From positions 30,538,698 through 30,602,697 of the forward strand of contig CAIIXF020000007.1 of the NCBI GenBank assembly GCA_903813345.2: a stretch of DNA of 64,000 nucleotides, given 5' to 3'. Numbering within the stretch: the first letter of the stretch is position 1; every line of letters begins with the position of its first letter. Origin of the DNA: Owenia fusiformis. Its lineage: Eukaryota > Annelida > Polychaeta > Sabellida > Oweniidae. This document shows, one piece after another, positions 62,648 to 64,000 of this stretch. Both the position numbers and the translations under genes were made by a program. The notes beneath the pieces are model-generated. The model searched no databases. It had not been told where the DNA came from and worked only from the letters and a program-made list of their open reading frames with translations.

Positions 62648-63164
62648 GCTGATAGATGTCACTACAGGTTTGAACATTGTACCTTTTGATTATTTTGCGA
62701 ACGCAGTTGATATTTCATCGACGTTCGATTATTTACTGCAAACCGGATGTATGTACACTTTCCAGATTTTTTTCTAAATATTCCTATTTTATTCCTTAAT
62801 TCAATACTGAATCATTCTAGGTGTTTAATCATGGAATAAAGTTTGATATTTTGATTGGTCAAAAGTACATACGTTTCAAATTATATATATTTCATTAGCA
62901 GAGTCACTTTGATTTTTCACATTTTTTCATTTCTTCAAATTGAAATTCAATTGTTTCAAATGATTGTGCAATCATAATCATCAATTAAATATCAATAGTT
63001 AAATATGATAAGCATCCTTCGATTTCACCACCACTGTATCATATGTTATGTGTCTTTCAAACCCAAACCAACGGAGACTGATAGATTTAGTAAAAGAAAA
63101 AATTGAAGGAGTAGGGAGAATAAAGTATCTACTTTACCGGGATTTCTATTTTCTAGTCTAAAAA
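62648..63164. other. Upstream of right-edge exon, nothing recognised
   Basis: AT-rich. No clear promoter element, repeat arm or exon apart from the acceptor-like site just before 63165. Confidence 0.4.
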
Positions 63165-63393
63165 ATGGCCAAGATACAACACCCAGAGGTGCAACATCTC
63201 TTTAAGGAGTCACTTAACAATGTTGGAACACCAGAGAAATCTAAAATTGCCACTAGGGTAGTTCAATCTCTTTCACTATTTGATACAAACCAAATCGACA
63301 ACATACTTGAAGGGATTCAAGCAGATTCCGTGAAGGCTGGCGAGACAAACAAGTATGATGATGAAAAAGAAATAATTATGGATGATTTTAAAG
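63165..63393 (+). CDS. First coding exon of an unrecognised gene (partial)
   Basis: ATG in a strong context (aaaATGGCC), shortly after an acceptor-like ctattttctag. It encodes 76 codons (MAKIQHPEVQHLFKESL to IIMDDFK), predicted helical and charged with no signal peptide. A possible donor AAAG|gtttgt follows at 63394; without splicing the frame stops at 63413 (82 aa). Composition and amphipathic spacing look like a real N-terminal exon. I do not recognise the family and saw no following exon before the window ends. Confidence 0.45.
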
Positions 63394-63521
63394 GTTTGTG
63401 CAGTCTGGGATGAATATGTTTCCAGAAGCCTGGGTCCAGAAGTCTGTTTTTGTAAGATACAGTGCTTGCGTGAACAAGCTGAACTAATGTACATGTACTC
63501 ATACAAGCGTTGTACAGTATA

Positions 63522-63600
63522 CAATTGTTGACCTCTCCAGAGGTCAACCGGCAAAATTGTATGATTTTGACGGTTGACCGAATGGAGAGGTCTACAATTG
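63522..63600. repeat. 79-bp hairpin (29-bp arms)
   Basis: Arms 63522-63550 and 63571-63600 share CAATTGT, GACCTCTCC and GGTCAACCG around a 20-nt loop. Palindromes GACGACGTCGTC and TGACGTCA follow to the right. Confidence 0.82.
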
Positions 63601-63740
63601 TTTTGTTAGTCAGAAGAAACTAATAATACACATATAGACGACGTCGTCAATCATGGCTTCATTTCACAACCTTTTCTCCGAACCACGCCAGCAATAATTT
63701 TTTAAGAAAATCTGAAGACAGTGGTCGTTTAGCGTACTCA

Positions 63741-63965
63741 CTAGTAAATGAATGTTAATTTTTCGTTTCTTTTTGTATTTTTGTTATACTTGTCGTCTAG
63801 CAAAGTCAAAATATCACTTTCATCAACGTTTACGAAATGTCCGTCTACCATGTTTTTTTCTGTAAACATTATGACGTCATATTCCCCATAATTCACAAGT
63901 GTAGTACAGTAACATAAGCGGTCAATAATATGATATCCCATGATGCACAGGTGAGGTACAGGCAA
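63741..63965 (-). pseudogene. Crypton/DUF3504-like recombinase N-terminal fragment
   Basis: About 35 residues (GHFVNVDESDILTLLDDKYN then KNTKRNEKL) resemble the N-terminal segment of Crypton-derived tyrosine recombinase-like proteins, with an acidic helix followed by KNTK. The frame stops soon after. It lies beside the hairpin at 63522-63600 and a TGACGTCA palindrome. Family assignment is from memory of the motif and tentative. Confidence 0.3.
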
Positions 63966-64000
63966 AAATGTTGACCGCTAATTGACCAATCAGATGCGAG

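Overview
The window is AT-rich metazoan DNA with small exons, long introns and dense non-coding repeats. It is probably a marine invertebrate: the repeat mix (a CR1/L2-type LINE with a 2A motif, TA- and TTAA-type MITEs, minisatellites) resembles echinoderm, hemichordate, amphioxus or mollusc genomes. No bacterial, organellar or retroviral features were seen, so the species call is inference only.

Three or four genes are present. (1) A SPATS2/SPATS2L homologue fills most of the window on the minus strand (stop at 8613, proposed ATG at 44952-44954, possible 5' non-coding exon near 53927). I traced 15 coding exons whose splice phases all agree, giving 903 codons. It has the N-terminal UBA-like module, the conserved central coiled coil and the short conserved C-terminal QRKPR tail, but with a very large Ser/Lys/Asn-rich last exon. 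(2) A SNAPC5 (SNAP19) homologue lies head-to-head on the plus strand (54320-57292, four exons, 124 residues). It encodes a small subunit of the snRNA-activating complex. The roughly 300 bp between the two 5' ends has GC-rich ETS-like and CRE-like motifs and is probably a shared promoter. (3) An intact LINE ORF of 1126 residues sits on the minus strand at 58543-61923, with a hydrophobic leader, a 2A ribosome-skipping motif, a PHD finger, an APE endonuclease and a reverse transcriptase. (4) A first coding exon of an unrecognised gene (63165 onward, plus) and a short recombinase-like fragment (63741-63965, minus) lie at the right edge.

Layout: 1-8612 is repeat-bearing DNA 3' of SPATS2. 8613-44954 is the SPATS2 coding region; its introns hold tandem arrays (55-bp, 25-bp, 26-bp twice, 21-bp and a 248-bp higher-order array) and many inverted-repeat elements. 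44955-53926 is the presumed first intron. 53927-54320 is the bidirectional promoter. 54320-57292 is SNAPC5, 58395-62080 the LINE, and 62319-64000 holds an hAT-like fragment, the right-edge exon and a hairpin element.

The most notable items are the LINE leader/2A/PHD architecture, a pair of inverted-repeat elements whose arms match within a copy but not between copies, cleanly datable nested insertions with target-site duplications, and a recurring hairpin family.
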